Source of the DNA: Gammaproteobacteria bacterium
GTDB lineage: Bacteria > Pseudomonadota > Gammaproteobacteria > Enterobacterales > Kangiellaceae
Assembly (NCBI GenBank): GCA_013373375.1
Contig: JABXHY010000044.1
Location: 17,830 to 81,829 of the forward strand
Direction: 5' to 3'
Length of the DNA stretch: 64,000 nucleotides
Made by a program: the position numbers and the translations under genes. Positions 53,571 to 63,328 of the stretch are shown here, in pieces (positions within the stretch are counted from its first letter, which is position 1; every line of letters begins with the position of its first letter). Under the pieces are notes generated by a model, which saw only the letters and a program-made list of their open reading frames with translations, did not search any database and had not been told where the DNA came from.

Positions 53571-55649
53571 TCAAACACTGCCATACACTTCGCGAGTTCC
53601 TAACCAACGAATCACCAATTTTTCTGCGAGTTGTGGATATTGTTGATGCATTAACTTTGCGCTTTGCTGGAGTTGCGGGATTAGTAAGCGATCACGCATA
53701 ACATCCGCTATTTTTAGTTCAGCGATACCTGTTTGACGCGTTCCGAGTACTTCTCCGGGACCTCTGAGTTCCAGATCTTTTTCCGCGATTTTAAAACCAT
53801 CATTGGTTTCTCTCATGGTTTCGAGTCGAGCTCGACCATTTTGCGACAATGGTGAGTGATACAACAATACGCAATGACTTTCGATGGCGCCGCGACCTAC
53901 TCTGCCGCGCAACTGATGCAATTGCGCCAGTCCCAGTCGCTCCGGATTTTCGATCACCATAAGTGACGCATTTGGTACATCAACCCCAACCTCAATGACA
54001 GTGGTAGCAACTAACAAATCGATATCGCCCGCTTTAAACTGTTCCATTATCGCCTGTTTATCAAAGGGCTTCATTCGACCGTGAACAAGACCAACGCTTA
54101 GATGCGGCATAGCTTCTGCTAACTGCTCCGCCGTCACTTCTGCGGCCTGACATTGCAGCTCTTCCGACTCTTCAATAAGTGTGCACACCCAATAGGCTTG
54201 AACCCCTTGTTCCTGACACGCACTGGCAACTCTGTGTACCACCTGATGTCGTTTGGTATCGGGCATCACCAGCGTTTGCACAGGTTTACGACCGGGTGGT
54301 AACTCATCGATAATTGATGTGTCGAGATCGGCATAAGCCGTCATTGCCAAGGTGCGTGGTATCGGTGTTGCCGTCATAATTAACTGGTGAGGAACTCCGT
54401 GAGAGTGACGACCTTTTTCTTTTAATGAGAGTCGTTGATGAACACCAAATCGATGTTGTTCATCAATAATCACTAACGCCAAGTTTTGAAAATTTACAGC
54501 GTCCTGAAACAATGCGTGAGTCCCGATGATCATTTGCGCACTACCCGATTCAATCGACTCGAGCATTTGCCGCCGCTCTGATGCCCTCAGCTTGCTCACC
54601 AAAAATGCGCATTCAATATCAAGCTCGCCAAGCCAGCCAGAAAAATTATTCCAGTGCTGCTCCGCCAAAATTTCAGTGGGAGCCATTAACGCAACTTGAT
54701 AGCCTTGCTCAATAGCTTGCAGTGCGGCCATAGCGGCCACCAAAGTTTTACCGGAGCCTACATCGCCCTGAACTAAGCGGAGCATTGGATGTGGCTGATT
54801 AAGATCATGACTAATTTCTTCACCGACTTTTACTTGCGCTGAGGTTAATTGAAAAGGAAGTAACTCTAAAAGTCTCGGGCGTAATTGAGTTGATGGTGGT
54901 AACGCTATCGCGGGTTCTCGAACAATTTTTTCCCGAAGTCGAAGCATACTTAAATTAAAAGCTATCAACTCTTCTACAATCAAACGCCTTTTGGCAGGAT
55001 GTTCACCGCCAATTAAATCGACCAAATCAGTGCCAGGTGGAGGATTATGAATAAACTGCAGTGAGGCCTTGAGGTCATCAACACCAAGAGTCTGCTTTAC
55101 TGTATCTGGTAAAAGTTCTTCAAGATTTGTTTTAGGCAGTCGCTGCAACACCTGCTGTAATAATTTACGCAAAGAGTGTTGTTTGACACCATCGGTCACA
55201 GGGTAAACTGGCGTAAGACAATTATCGAGCGGTGGTCGAGATGGGTCGTTCACATATTTAATTTCTGGGTGAATCATGGTGGCACGTCCACTGCCTCGTG
55301 ACACATCACCAAAACATAAAATCCATTGGCCTTTAGTCAATTTGTCTTTCTGTGCTTTTGAAAAGTAAAAAAAGCGCAGATCAACCGAGCCTGTATTGTC
55401 CGATGCACGGCAAACCAGCGACCTTCTGCGGCCAAAAGCAATTTCGGCGTGTTCAACCTTAACCAAGATTTGCGCAGATTGGCCAGCGCTAATACTCGCA
55501 GTTGGCATAATACGAGTGCGGTCCTCGTAACGAAACGGCAAGTGAAAAAGAAGATCCTGATAAGTTTCAATACCGAGTTTAGAAAGCTTTTCGCGCACGG
55601 CAGGACCAACGCCTTTCAGCTCTGCAATATCATAATCTCTTAAATCCAT
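53571..55649 (-). CDS. recG: ATP-dependent DNA helicase RecG
   Basis: A 692-residue superfamily 2 helicase that remodels stalled forks and Holliday junctions. N-terminal wedge with LKGVGPAVREKLSKLGI and HLPFRYEDRTRI; Walker A GDVGSGKTLVAA; DEQHRFGVHQR (the DExH box of RecG is DEQH); TATPIPRTLAMTAYADLD; motif VI in QLRGRVGRG. The start is the ATG at 55649, not an upstream TTG. The length equals that of E. coli RecG (693). Confidence 0.97.
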   Translation of the reverse strand: MDLRDYDIAELKGVGPAVREKLSKLGIETYQDLLFHLPFRYEDRTRIMPTASISAGQSAQILVKVEHAEIAFGRRRSLVCRASDNTGSVDLRFFYFSKAQKDKLTKGQWILCFGDVSRGSGRATMIHPEIKYVNDPSRPPLDNCLTPVYPVTDGVKQHSLRKLLQQVLQRLPKTNLEELLPDTVKQTLGVDDLKASLQFIHNPPPGTDLVDLIGGEHPAKRRLIVEELIAFNLSMLRLREKIVREPAIALPPSTQLRPRLLELLPFQLTSAQVKVGEEISHDLNQPHPMLRLVQGDVGSGKTLVAAMAALQAIEQGYQVALMAPTEILAEQHWNNFSGWLGELDIECAFLVSKLRASERRQMLESIESGSAQMIIGTHALFQDAVNFQNLALVIIDEQHRFGVHQRLSLKEKGRHSHGVPHQLIMTATPIPRTLAMTAYADLDTSIIDELPPGRKPVQTLVMPDTKRHQVVHRVASACQEQGVQAYWVCTLIEESEELQCQAAEVTAEQLAEAMPHLSVGLVHGRMKPFDKQAIMEQFKAGDIDLLVATTVIEVGVDVPNASLMVIENPERLGLAQLHQLRGRVGRGAIESHCVLLYHSPLSQNGRARLETMRETNDGFKIAEKDLELRGPGEVLGTRQTGIAELKIADVMRDRLLIPQLQQSAKLMHQQYPQLAEKLVIRWLGTREVYGSV

Positions 55650-55774
55650 GCGCAAACACCGAGTTATAGGGAAATTAATTATAAAGGCGTGTAATCAATA
55701 CAATCAAATATCATAAAGGACTGACATTTATTTGGCTAAACTATAAGAGCCAAGTAGTCACAGGAGAAGTATTT

Positions 55775-55978
55775 ATGAGAGTTCGTGATGGTGAATTGAA
55801 AAAGACCTGGTTCAGAGTTGACCGTATTTTTCACACTAACTCAGGTTGGTTTTTTATAACTCGCGAAAACACCCAAGAAGGTCCTTACCTCAGCCACAAC
55901 GAGGCTGAAAGCGAATTGAATGTTTATCTTGAACAACAAGGAGAAGGTTCAACTTCGCAAGACATTTCAAGGCGCTAA
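55775..55978 (+). CDS. Small conserved protein (possibly DUF6316)
   Basis: A 67-residue soluble protein with AGGAGA ahead of its ATG. The core WFRVDRIFHTNSGWFFITRE followed by GPYLSHNEAESELNVYL looks like the small DUF6316 proteins of pseudomonads and relatives, a two-strand plus helix motif in which an aromatic-rich hairpin precedes GP(F/Y). I am not certain of the family. No function is known. Stands alone between recG and tcdA. Confidence 0.65.
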   Translation: MRVRDGELKKTWFRVDRIFHTNSGWFFITRENTQEGPYLSHNEAESELNVYLEQQGEGSTSQDISRR

Positions 55979-55990
55979 TCAAGCCGAACG

Positions 55991-56764
55991 CTATTTCATT
56001 AACTTTTCGAGTGCTCTGGCCGCCGCAACAAATCCAAAAGTTGCGGTGACAGTGCTGGTAGCTCCAAACCCACTAGCACAGTCTAATCGTGTTGACCCGT
56101 CGGTAAATGATTTGGTTTGGCAAACAGAGCCATCCGGCATTGGATAAGTTAACTGTTCTTCTGAGTGAACACATTCGACACCATAACGGCGCTTTGGGTT
56201 ACGAGAAAAGTTATAAAAACGGCGTAACTCACTTCGAACTTTAGCGGCGAGGGGATCTTGCTGTGTACGATTTAAGTCTTTGACTTGAACGCGAGTTGGA
56301 TCTTTTTGGCCACCAGCACCGCCCACCATAATCACAGGTATTTTATTTCGCTTACAGTGTGCGATAAGTGAGGCCTTTGGTTTAACGCTATCAATGGCAT
56401 CGACTACTACATTAATCGACTGAGTGATATAGCCAGTTATATTATCCGGGGTAATAAAATCACTGATAACATTCACCTTGGCTTCTGGATTTATTTGCTG
56501 AATACGTTCCGCCATCACTTCAGCTTTCATATGGCCAACGGTAGGATCTAATGCACATATCTGCCGATTAATATTAGAGGTGCACACATCATCAAGATCA
56601 ATCAGCGTTATTTCACCAATCGCCGATCGAGCTAGCGACTCAGCGACCCAGCTGCCAACACCGCCAATACCAATTACAGCAATATGAGCCGAACGAAAAC
56701 GCTCAACCATATCTTTACCGTAGAGTCGTTGTAGTCCACCAAAGCGAAAATCAAAGTCAGACAA
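55991..56764 (-). CDS. tcdA: tRNA threonylcarbamoyladenosine dehydratase
   Basis: A 257-residue E1/MoeB/ThiF-like enzyme that cyclises t6A at tRNA position 37 to ct6A. RFGGLQRLYGKD at the N-terminus is characteristic; the nucleotide loop is GIGGVGSWVAESLARS, and DDVCTSNINRQICAL and GGAGGQKDPTRV follow. The frame has no ATG at the conserved N-terminus: the start is a TTG at 56764 with AGGA nine bases ahead and an in-frame stop just upstream. Length agrees with E. coli TcdA (268). Confidence 0.93.
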   Translation of the reverse strand: MSDFDFRFGGLQRLYGKDMVERFRSAHIAVIGIGGVGSWVAESLARSAIGEITLIDLDDVCTSNINRQICALDPTVGHMKAEVMAERIQQINPEAKVNVISDFITPDNITGYITQSINVVVDAIDSVKPKASLIAHCKRNKIPVIMVGGAGGQKDPTRVQVKDLNRTQQDPLAAKVRSELRRFYNFSRNPKRRYGVECVHSEEQLTYPMPDGSVCQTKSFTDGSTRLDCASGFGATSTVTATFGFVAAARALEKLMK

Positions 56765-56848
56765 TTCAAAATCCTATATCGAAGCGAGTCTCAGCATTAT
56801 ATAATGCCCAGTCCGCTGAAAACAGTTTGAAGACCGATTAGAAGCCAT

Positions 56849-57553
56849 ATGAAATATCCCATTCGACTCGATAAATTAATCAGTCAAACTACAGACTGGT
56901 CGAGAAAGGAAGTCAAACGACTTGCCCATAAAGAGTTAATTACCGTCAATGGTACAGTCGAAAAGTCCACCGACACCAAAATAAATGAGTCTGACGTAGT
57001 CGTTTGTGATGGCGAAACCATTGGTGATCTCACACCACGCTACTTTATGCTCAATAAACCAGTAGGCTTTATATCTGCAACCAAAGATCGAGAACATTTA
57101 ACCGTCTTAGAGTTTATTGAAGAACCAAGAAAAGATAATTTAAGTGTTGCTGGGCGATTAGATATCGATACGACAGGCTTGGTTTTATTGACCGATGATG
57201 GCCAATGGCTGCACAGAGTTATCTCGCCCAAGCATCATTGTGTGAAAACCTATTTAGTCGAAACTGCAAAACCGTTAGATGAAAAACAGATCGCCAAATT
57301 AGAATCTGGCGTGTGGCTTAACAATGAAAAAACAAGAACTAAGCCTGCGACCGTTGAAGTGATTGATGAATATCATTATCGGCTTTCAATCACAGAAGGT
57401 CGCTATCACCAAGTCAAACGCATGTTTGCTGCGATTGAAAATCATGTTGAGTCACTGCATCGAGAGCAGATAGGCGCGATAATTTTAGATCCAGATCTTC
57501 AACCGGGCGAATATCGAGCATTAACTGATTCTGAAGTTGCTTCTATCGATTAG
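56849..57553 (+). CDS. rsuA: 16S rRNA pseudouridine-516 synthase
   Basis: A 234-residue enzyme. S4 RNA-binding domain at residues 4-60 (RLDKLISQTTDWSRKEVKRLA), then the synthase domain with catalytic D105 in GRLDIDTTGLVLLTDDG, SPKHHCVKTY and the C-terminal ITEGRYHQVKRMF. It makes the single pseudouridine of 16S rRNA. E. coli RsuA has 231 residues. RluE/RluF-type 23S enzymes are the alternative, but the LTDDGQW form favours RsuA. Eight bases separate it from truC. Confidence 0.88.
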   Translation: MKYPIRLDKLISQTTDWSRKEVKRLAHKELITVNGTVEKSTDTKINESDVVVCDGETIGDLTPRYFMLNKPVGFISATKDREHLTVLEFIEEPRKDNLSVAGRLDIDTTGLVLLTDDGQWLHRVISPKHHCVKTYLVETAKPLDEKQIAKLESGVWLNNEKTRTKPATVEVIDEYHYRLSITEGRYHQVKRMFAAIENHVESLHREQIGAIILDPDLQPGEYRALTDSEVASID

Positions 57554-57560
57554 TCGATTA

Positions 57561-58286
57561 ATGATTACCTTAAACGATATTATTTATCGCGATGATTCGA
57601 TTGTCGTGGTCAACAAACCCTGTAACCTGTTGGTTCATCGCAGCGAAATCGATCGCCATGAGACAGCTAATCTCGTTCAACAAGTAAGAGAATTAGTAGG
57701 GAACATGGTGTATCCCGCGCATCGACTGGACAAGCCAACCTCAGGAGTCATTCTGTTTGCGTTATCAAAAAGTAACTTAGTGGCACTGCGTGAACAATTT
57801 GAAAACCTCAGTATTAAAAAACACTATCACGCAATCGTACGAGGACACGCACAAGAAGAGCTATTAATTGATCATCCACTGAAGCAGAAAAAAGTATTTA
57901 AGACACAAAAGGAAGATGAATTAAAAACACAGGAAGCAAAAACTTATTTGAGTCTTATCAATTCATTTACCATCCCTTTTGCTGTCGACAAATACTCTAG
58001 CTCACGTTATTCGCTGGTCGAGCTTATTCCACTCACTGGTCGTCGACACCAATTGCGCAGGCACATGAAGCACTTATCTCATCCAATTATTGGTGACACT
58101 TCTTATGGCAAAACGACTCACAATCAATTTTTTAGAGACGTACTTGATTGCCATCGATTATTACTGCATGCTCGTTCAATAGAATTTATACATCCTGAAA
58201 CGAAACAGTCTATGCGACTCTCTGCCGATTATGATGCAGAGTTTAAAAATGTAGCGAATAAACTGAATGAATTAACGAACGGTTAA
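57561..58286 (+). CDS. truC: tRNA pseudouridine-65 synthase
   Basis: A 241-residue pseudouridine synthase of the RluA group without an S4 domain. Catalytic D57 in YPAHRLDKPTSGVILFA; PLTGRRHQLRRHMKHLSHPIIGDTSYGK and HRLLLHARSIEF are as in TruC. Start is the ATG at 57561; an upstream TTG would overlap rsuA. Acts on U65 of tRNA. It overlaps the convergent kinase gene by 15 nt at the 3' ends. Confidence 0.92.
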   Translation: MITLNDIIYRDDSIVVVNKPCNLLVHRSEIDRHETANLVQQVRELVGNMVYPAHRLDKPTSGVILFALSKSNLVALREQFENLSIKKHYHAIVRGHAQEELLIDHPLKQKKVFKTQKEDELKTQEAKTYLSLINSFTIPFAVDKYSSSRYSLVELIPLTGRRHQLRRHMKHLSHPIIGDTSYGKTTHNQFFRDVLDCHRLLLHARSIEFIHPETKQSMRLSADYDAEFKNVANKLNELTNG

Positions 58287-58901
58287 TTTTTCTATAAATG
58301 TTTTTGTATTGAATGTTTGTTCAACAATTAGTTCTGTCGGTTGCGTCCCATCGAGTTGTAAGTCAGCACGATACTTATTAGGTTCTATATAATCTAAGAA
58401 CATTGGACGAACCTGCTCCATGTACTGTCGGATAATATCCGGCACTTCTCTGGAACGCTCGACCGTATCTCGAGCAACTCTTCTGGCAAGACAAATATCC
58501 AATGGCACATCAATAAATATTCGATAATCGAAAAGCTCGGCTAAATCAGGATTAGTCAGCAGGTGTATGCCTTCGAGTATTAAACAGCCTGGAGATTCTA
58601 TGGTTTTAAAGTCTGGCTTTCTATTATGAGTTTTGTAGCAATACTGTGGAATGCTAGTCGTCTTACTGGTTCGTAACTCTTTTAAATTTTCAACCAACAT
58701 TGAGTGTTCAAAGGAATTAGGATGGTCATAATTAAGCAACGCTCGCTCATCGAATGAATAAGTGTCATTTGCACGATAGTAGCTATCTTCAGTGACGACT
58801 AATGTCGATATTGATCGTTGTTTAAAAATTGCTTCGGCTAGCGCATGAGCATAAGTTGATTTACCAGAAGCAGAAGCACCGTTAATCGCGAGGATGATCA
58901 T
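58272..58901 (-). CDS. Uridine kinase-like protein
   Basis: A 209-residue P-loop kinase. Walker A GASASGKST (8-16), the DSYY segment after the second strand, NYDHPNSFE for substrate binding, LEGIHLL and the lid RRVARDTVERSR are the pattern of uridine/cytidine kinases (Udk). It would phosphorylate uridine for pyrimidine salvage. Phosphoribulokinase-like relatives are an alternative. Convergent with truC with a 15-nt overlap. Confidence 0.88.
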   Translation of the reverse strand: MIILAINGASASGKSTYAHALAEAIFKQRSISTLVVTEDSYYRANDTYSFDERALLNYDHPNSFEHSMLVENLKELRTSKTTSIPQYCYKTHNRKPDFKTIESPGCLILEGIHLLTNPDLAELFDYRIFIDVPLDICLARRVARDTVERSREVPDIIRQYMEQVRPMFLDYIEPNKYRADLQLDGTQPTELIVEQTFNTKTFIEKLTVR

Positions 58902-59117
58902 AATGTTACATTTTGATGACAGCGTAATATTGGTGACATTTTAACATAACAAAAGAAGAAAATCGTATCGAGCAAGCCTGTCTATCAATTCTTCAAGTCC
59001 TGCCAATATCTACCCCGTTTTTTTAATGTCAATATTTACGTTTCGACGACTGGTTACTCGATATACGCATCCATAGCGTTTAAAATTCGCACCAGTTAGA
59101 ATTTATGGAATGCAGTA

Positions 59118-60980
59118 ATGAGAAACACCTGTTTTAAATTGTCAGCAATCGCTCTGGCACTACCAATTTCGGCCTTTGCAGATATTCCTGAGGGATACTA
59201 CGACTCGGTCAATACTAGTTCGCCGCAAGCCTTACGAGAATCATTGCACAAAATTATTGATAATCATCAGTGGTTTCCTTACACATCCTCTTCAACAGAT
59301 ACGTGGGATATTCTTGAACAAGCGGATCAGGATCCTCTGGATAGTGGAAAAATTTTAGATATCTATCGTAATCGTTCTGTAACAAAACAGGGTGGTGGTA
59401 ACAACTTTTACAATCGAGAACATACATGGCCAAAATCTTATGGTTTTGCCGATAATGATAACGGCATCGTGAACCATGCTTACACCGATACTCATCACCT
59501 TTTCTTGTCTGACTCAAGCTACAATTCCGAGCGCAGCAATAAGCCTTTCGATAATTGCGTAGTAAGTTGTGTGGAATACCCTACCGATTTGTATAACGGG
59601 ATCGGTGGTACAGAGATGCAATCGAATTACTCTTCAGGCGATTTCACTTTTGGGACATGGGAAATTTGGTCGCCTCGTAAAGGCGATATTGCTCGAGCTA
59701 TTTTTTATATGGCGATTCGCTACGAAGGCGGTTTTCACGAAACTGAAGGTTTACCGGAACCCGACTTACGTTTAACCGACGATCGGAATCTGATGGATCA
59801 AAACCGTTCGAATAATAACCTTCCTATTGCTTACATGGGCATTGCATCAGTTTTATATCAATGGCACCAAGATGATCCAGTAGATGACAAAGAAAGACAA
59901 CGCAATGATGTTGTTTATAGCTTTCAAAACAACCGAAACCCTTTTATCGATCATCCTGAATATGTTGCCTGTGTATTTCAACTTAACTGTGAGTCATTAG
60001 GCGGTATTGTTGGCGATACAAGTGCACCAGCGTCGCCTCTTAATTTAAATCAAACTATCGATGGCGTTTCTGTAACTTTGAGCTGGACTCAAAATAACGA
60101 ATCAGACATCGCCGGCTATCACATCTACCGCACACAAAATGGTGGTAGTACTTTTTATCGAATTTCAAATGAGTTAGTCACCGGTGCATCCTTCAATGAA
60201 AATCTGGATTACCAACAATCCTTTCAATATAAAATAACCTCTATCGATAATTCTGCAAATGAATCGGGTTATTCAAATACGGTCAATGTTGTTATTGGAG
60301 ATGAGCCCGATACAAATCCTCCGGCTGCGCCTCAAGGATTGTCAGGGGATGCAACCGACACGACTGTGACATTAGATTGGAATAATAATTCAGAAAGCGA
60401 CCTCAGTGGTTACCGTGTTTACCGAAGCGATGATAACGGTGCAACTTACGATTTATTAAATGAGCAAATCATTCAAACCAGCAATTTTGTTGACGATGGA
60501 TTAACGCCAGAAACGGACTACCGATATCGAGTGTCCGCAGTGGATGGTTTCGGTAACGAATCGACTTTTGCAAATCTTACCATTTCTACTACTAGCGAGC
60601 CCGACACGACAGCTCCTGATGCACCAACGAGTTTAAACGCAACCGCTAGTAATTCGAATGTATCTTTAACCTGGAGTGCTAACGCTGAGTCCGATTTGGC
60701 TGGTTACAATATTTACCGGTCAGTTAACGGAGGTTCTACAATCAAGTTAAATGGAAGTTTAGTTGTTAGTACAAGCTACATCGACAATACAGTAAGTGCA
60801 GGTAATCAATACGCTTATACCGTGACGGCGATGGATTTGTCAGATAATGAATCGAATTCGAGTAGCGCAGCAACGGTGAGCATTGCACCAGATGACTCAA
60901 CCGGAGGACAAGGTTCTTCGGGCGGTGGAGCACTGTTCTTTTTAATGCCATTGATGTTGTTATTGAGACGAAAAAAGTAA
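59118..60980 (+). CDS. Secreted endonuclease I with three FN3 domains
   Basis: A 620-residue secreted nuclease. A signal peptide ends at about residue 21. The endonuclease I domain covers about 25-290, with the beta-beta-metal histidine H102 in NREHTWPKSYG and the cysteine pairs of Vibrio Dns-like enzymes. Three fibronectin III modules follow from about 299, 397 and 495, each with the pattern SDLxGYxIYRS. The tail SSGGGALFFLMPLMLLLRRKK is a GlyGly-CTERM sorting signal, so the protein is probably cut and sent to the surface through type II secretion. It likely degrades extracellular DNA. Confidence 0.92.
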   Translation: MRNTCFKLSAIALALPISAFADIPEGYYDSVNTSSPQALRESLHKIIDNHQWFPYTSSSTDTWDILEQADQDPLDSGKILDIYRNRSVTKQGGGNNFYNREHTWPKSYGFADNDNGIVNHAYTDTHHLFLSDSSYNSERSNKPFDNCVVSCVEYPTDLYNGIGGTEMQSNYSSGDFTFGTWEIWSPRKGDIARAIFYMAIRYEGGFHETEGLPEPDLRLTDDRNLMDQNRSNNNLPIAYMGIASVLYQWHQDDPVDDKERQRNDVVYSFQNNRNPFIDHPEYVACVFQLNCESLGGIVGDTSAPASPLNLNQTIDGVSVTLSWTQNNESDIAGYHIYRTQNGGSTFYRISNELVTGASFNENLDYQQSFQYKITSIDNSANESGYSNTVNVVIGDEPDTNPPAAPQGLSGDATDTTVTLDWNNNSESDLSGYRVYRSDDNGATYDLLNEQIIQTSNFVDDGLTPETDYRYRVSAVDGFGNESTFANLTISTTSEPDTTAPDAPTSLNATASNSNVSLTWSANAESDLAGYNIYRSVNGGSTIKLNGSLVVSTSYIDNTVSAGNQYAYTVTAMDLSDNESNSSSAATVSIAPDDSTGGQGSSGGGALFFLMPLMLLLRRKK

Positions 60981-61004
60981 TTTGCAACTCAATTTCTAAT
61001 CAAC

Positions 61005-61034
61005 AAAAAAGCCACTCAATTGAGTGGCTTTTTT
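61005..61034. terminator. Bidirectional terminator
   Basis: GCCACTCAATTGAGTGGC is an 18-bp perfect palindrome flanked by A6 and T6. It serves the convergent endonuclease and choice-of-anchor genes. Confidence 0.88.
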
Positions 61035-61080
61035 GTTTTATGCTTAAGTACTTTTAAAAGAAGATACTTAATAAAAAATT

Positions 61081-63261
61081 TTAAATAAAACGACGTCTTA
61101 TACCCGCTAAAACCATTAGAAGAACTAAAGACAATAATCCCGTTGTTCCACTTTTAGTTCTCGGTACAACAGCAGGAGAATCAGAAAAGCCATCATCTAC
61201 CTCGACAATTTGTACATACTCAACACGCCATGTTGGAGCACCAGCAGCAGAACTGGTGTATTGGAAAGCGACCGTAATATTTTCGCCAATAAACCGTGTT
61301 AAATCAACTTCACCAGAATCGACCCACTCAGAATCACCTTCTGACCAATTAGCGTCGTCGGTTATGTCGGTCCAAGAAGCAGTTTGAACATCACCGGTAT
61401 AGTTCGTTGACACTAAAAGTTTAAGTTGATCACCATCAAATCGCTTCGAGTTATTGAATTGAACAAACGCGTTGTCCCAATCAGCCTGAGTTGTATTAAT
61501 GGTCGGTGACACTAACCAGTCATTCGAAAACACATCACCTCTAAATCCACTGATTTCAGCAAATGTTTTTTCAACATAAGCGGACGTTGTCCAGTCTTTA
61601 TCACTGGCAATGCTAACGGTGGTCCATAACCCAAACGAGTCATTGAACTCTTCAATTTCATAAGTAGTGTAACCCACATCACGTGGACGAGCTGTGCTTG
61701 CGTTACCGATATTCACTTGATCAATCTGCCATGTCGCAGCACCAGTGTCATCTGACGTGTATTGGAAAGCAAAGGTAGCTTTAGCAGTGACTAAATCAGA
61801 AACATCAATAACACCTGAGTAGATCCACTCAAAGTCGCCTTGTGACCAAACAGCTCGATCAGAAATGTCTATCCAGGTGGACTTTGTAACATCGCCATCA
61901 AAATCTCCAGAAACCAAGACTTTTAACTGAGGACCACCAAATCGAGTTGCATTGTAAAAGCTAATGGTTCGATTCTGTAGAGTATCGTAATCAATCGTCG
62001 GTGAAATTAACCAGTCATTTGAATCTGCATCGTCGCGGAATCCTGACATTTCTGCAAAATAAGCACCGTTAAACGTGTCTTGCAACCAAAGTTTGGAGCC
62101 ACTTAAATTAACGACCGTCCAATCACCTAATTCTTCATCGAAAGTTTCTAATTGAGCTAATTTAGTAACGTCGTTTTCGAATACACCAGGTGCGTCACTG
62201 CCAACTTCTAAATTATCCAATTGCCATATTGCAGCACCGGCTTCTGAACTAGTGTACTGAAAGGCAACCGTAACGCTTGAAAGCGCTTCGAGATCACGCT
62301 CACCTGATGCATCACTGAAAATCGTCCAGAAATCTAAACGACCACTGAAAACTTTTTCTGCGCTGCCAGCAGACCAATTGACTTGATTGGTTAGTTCGAT
62401 CCAATTTGCCGCTGTTACATCGCCATCGTAGTCAGAAGAAACAAATAAGCGAAGCTGATCGCCATCCAGATCTTTTGCATTTTCAAACTGTAAAAATGGA
62501 TAAGCGGATAAACTCATGTCGTAAGTTTTTGACACCAACCAATCGTTAGAAAACTCACTGTCGCCAGCACCTGACATCTGAGCAACGCCGTCAGTATCAA
62601 CCAATGTTTGTTCCCAGGTAAAATCACTGGCAACACTAATTGCCGTCCAGTCACCTAATGATGAATCAAACGTTTCAAGATCGTTGAAAATCAAAGAGGG
62701 ATTTTCAGTAGTGTTGATAAGACTGAAATTATCAATTCGCCACAACGCAGCGCCCTCTGCATCATTCGAAATGTATTGAAACGCAATAGTTATGGTCTGT
62801 CCAATATAAGAACTTAAATCTACTTTTCCAGATTCAACCCAAGCATAGCTTCCAGTCGACCATGTGACTTCTTCGGTTAACTCTGTCCAAGTTGCGGCCG
62901 TTACGTCATCAGCAAAGTCCGTCGACACTAACAGCTTTAGTTGCGGCCCATTAAAGTTTAGCGCTGATTCAAATTGAATGTAAACGTAGTCATTGTCCAA
63001 ACCAGTCAAATTATATTGTGTGGAAACTAACCAATCATTCGAGTCTGTATCACCACCAAAACCATTCATCTGAGCAAATTCACGACCGTCTCTTGAAGAT
63101 GCAAACCAGTTTCGATCACTTGATAAATCGACTGCACTCCACGACCATGAGGTTATTTCACCATCAAATGTTTCTGCTGCGACTTGAACATCTTCAGCAA
63201 AAACGGCTGCACTGGATAACATCAAAGCACCAGCAGCCAATATATTTCTTAAATTATTCAT
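61081..63261 (-). CDS. Secreted protein with four choice-of-anchor J repeats
   Basis: A 726-residue exported protein. Signal peptide to about residue 22 (ALMLSSAAVFAED). Four repeats of about 165 residues follow, each with an ETFD start, a central SNDWLVS/SNDWLIS (near residues 72, 239, 417 and 580), a LLVS(T)DFxDDV segment and a closing VAFQYTSxxAGAxxWxxD. These are choice-of-anchor J beta-sandwich domains, often found with surface sorting. The tail SGTTGLLSLVLLMVLAGIRRR resembles GlyGly-CTERM. No catalytic domain; probably a binding or adhesive surface protein. It lies just upstream in the minus-strand direction from nothing else, and 67 nt after the TonB-dependent receptor. Confidence 0.85.
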   Translation of the reverse strand: MNNLRNILAAGALMLSSAAVFAEDVQVAAETFDGEITSWSWSAVDLSSDRNWFASSRDGREFAQMNGFGGDTDSNDWLVSTQYNLTGLDNDYVYIQFESALNFNGPQLKLLVSTDFADDVTAATWTELTEEVTWSTGSYAWVESGKVDLSSYIGQTITIAFQYISNDAEGAALWRIDNFSLINTTENPSLIFNDLETFDSSLGDWTAISVASDFTWEQTLVDTDGVAQMSGAGDSEFSNDWLVSKTYDMSLSAYPFLQFENAKDLDGDQLRLFVSSDYDGDVTAANWIELTNQVNWSAGSAEKVFSGRLDFWTIFSDASGERDLEALSSVTVAFQYTSSEAGAAIWQLDNLEVGSDAPGVFENDVTKLAQLETFDEELGDWTVVNLSGSKLWLQDTFNGAYFAEMSGFRDDADSNDWLISPTIDYDTLQNRTISFYNATRFGGPQLKVLVSGDFDGDVTKSTWIDISDRAVWSQGDFEWIYSGVIDVSDLVTAKATFAFQYTSDDTGAATWQIDQVNIGNASTARPRDVGYTTYEIEEFNDSFGLWTTVSIASDKDWTTSAYVEKTFAEISGFRGDVFSNDWLVSPTINTTQADWDNAFVQFNNSKRFDGDQLKLLVSTNYTGDVQTASWTDITDDANWSEGDSEWVDSGEVDLTRFIGENITVAFQYTSSAAGAPTWRVEYVQIVEVDDGFSDSPAVVPRTKSGTTGLLSLVLLMVLAGIRRRFI

Positions 63262-63328
63262 AACTAAAATATCCTGATTGTTGAGCTTTGCTTTTTACGG
63301 CAAAGCTCTTTAATGCTAATCCGATTAA

